Source: Roseiarcus sp963741845
Lineage (GTDB): Bacteria; Pseudomonadota; Alphaproteobacteria; Rhizobiales; Beijerinckiaceae
Length of the DNA stretch: 64,000 bases
NCBI GenBank assembly: GCA_963741845.1
Contig: CAVUJV010000024.1
Span: 434,001-498,000, forward strand
Reading direction: 5' to 3'
Part shown: in pieces, positions 63,267 to 64,000 of the stretch
Layout of the letters: every line of letters begins with the position of its first letter
How positions within the stretch are numbered: the first letter of the stretch is position 1
Notes under the pieces: generated by a model
Seen by the model: only the letters and a program-made list of their open reading frames with translations
Told to the model about the DNA's origin: nothing
Database searches by the model: none
Made by a program: the position numbers and the translations under genes

Positions 63267-64000
63267 GTGAGCAAACGCAATCTTCGTCCAGTCAGGCTGG
63301 GTCTCGTCGTCGGCAGCCGGGCGTTTTTCAACGCCGCGCCTGCGTTGGAGACGCGGAAAGAACTGATCGCCCAACTCGGTCGCCTCAACATCGGCTACAG
63401 CATCCTGCCCGTCGACGCGACGGAGAATGGGGCCGTGCAGTCTCGCGCAGGACGCCCGCCTTTACGCGGCGCATTTCCGCGAACAGCGGGACTCGATCGA
63501 TGGTCTGGTGATTTGCCTGCCGAACTTCGGCGACGAGATCGCCATTTCGGAACTGGTGAACGAGGCGCGGCTCAACGTGCCGATTTTGCTCCAGGCGAGC
63601 AACGACGAAATCGACAAGGTCGACGTTCACAGCCGCCGGGACGCCTTCTGCGGCAAGTTCTCGGTCACCAACAATTTTTATCAGTATGGCGTTCCGTTCA
63701 CCGATACGACCAGTCACACAAGCGACGTGAGCGGAGAGGAATTCGGCCGCGACCTCGACCGATTTGCGCGAATATGCCGGGTGGTTCGCGGCCTCCGCCA
63801 TGCGCGGATCGGCTCGATCGGCGCGAGGACCGGCGCCTTTCAGACGATGCGATTCAGCGAGAAGCTCTTGCAGGCCTCGGGGATGACCGTCGTGACGGTC
63901 GACCTGTCGGAGATCATTTTCAGCGCGAACGCGCTCGCTGACGACGCCCCCGAGGTCAAGGCGAAGCTCGAAGAGATCGCGGCCTACGGACGCATCCCCG
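63267..64000 (+). CDS. L-fucose/L-arabinose isomerase family protein, frameshifted and cut by window end
   Basis: Starts at a GTG: MSKRNLRPVRLGLVVGSRAFFNAAPALETRKELIAQLGRLNIGYSIL. At about 63440-63450 the frame shifts by one base; LAQDARLYAAHFREQRDSIDGLVICLPNFGDEIAISELV then reads on, with PILLQASNDEIDKVD, RDAFCGKFSVTNNFYQYG and IGSIGARTGAFQTMRFSEKLL. This is the N-terminal part of the COG2407 fucose/arabinose isomerase group. The C-terminal catalytic part lies beyond 64000. Divergent from the sugar importer, it is probably the first enzyme of the pathway, converting the imported aldose to the ketose used by the kinase. Confidence 0.8.

Overview
The window reads as chromosomal DNA of a GC-rich alphaproteobacterium, probably a member of the Hyphomicrobiales (Rhizobiales). 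Evidence for this is the base composition, the gene families (BMP-type nucleobase transporter with ring-opening amidohydrolase, ChoXWV choline transporter, non-pyrrolysine MttB homologue, DUF2783 and DUF2291 proteins), ATGA-type start/stop overlaps in operons and frequent GTG/TTG starts. The genus cannot be fixed from this sequence alone. I saw no rRNA, tRNA, CRISPR array, insertion sequence or prophage.

Layout. 1-671: 3'-truncated DUF4239-type membrane protein. 1299-2699: hemN. 2700-11534 (minus): a nitrogen-heterocycle operon (barbiturase/cyanuric-acid-hydrolase family enzyme, BMP-family ABC importer, amidase, class V aminotransferase, ureidoglycolate lyase) with a divergent IclR regulator. 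12530-19777 (minus): homogentisate operon (FAD monooxygenase, DUF2783, maiA, MBL-fold protein, hmgA, fahA, IclR). 20369-23813 (minus): AmpH-like serine hydrolase, trpB, trpF, ModE-like regulator. 23925-26729: divergent cueR/copA pair with a textbook CueR promoter. 26764-30183 (minus): rmlCDBA for dTDP-L-rhamnose. 30747-34323: ilv operon with a leader-peptide attenuator, ilvB, a threonine-dehydratase-like gene and ilvN. 34430-44602: choline/betaine region (BetA-like dehydrogenase, MttB homologue, dimethylglycine-dehydrogenase-like protein, ChoXWV importer), interrupted by metA. 44894-46854: two hydrolases. 47136-52414: a P450 module (ferredoxin, ferredoxin reductase, P450, two left-handed beta-helix acyltransferases, glycosyltransferase). 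52635-53358: a tiny lysine-rich protein and a small HTH protein. 53760-64000: a sugar-catabolism locus (FGGY kinase, split transketolase, DeoR regulator, Rbs-like ABC importer with DUF2291 lipoprotein, and a divergent fucose/arabinose-isomerase-like gene cut by the window end).

Two things run across the window. First, an intergenic repeat of about 310-330 nt occurs at 19999-20325 (+), 53400-53727 (+) and 30362-30671 (-), with a probable degenerate relative upstream of hemN. It starts with an AT-rich TTCTG...CAGA motif and carries two copies of CGGAAGGAAATG. I do not recognise it as a described family. Second, at least 13 one- or two-base frameshifts break 12 otherwise well-conserved genes. 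That density fits consensus errors in the assembly better than true gene decay, so most frameshifted genes here should be read as probably intact in the organism.

How the genes work together: most of the window is import-plus-degradation modules for small nitrogenous or aromatic compounds and sugars (nucleobase-like rings, homogentisate, choline/betaine, an unidentified sugar). Each sits with its own regulator, interspersed with biosynthetic housekeeping genes (haem, tryptophan, branched-chain amino acids, methionine, rhamnose).
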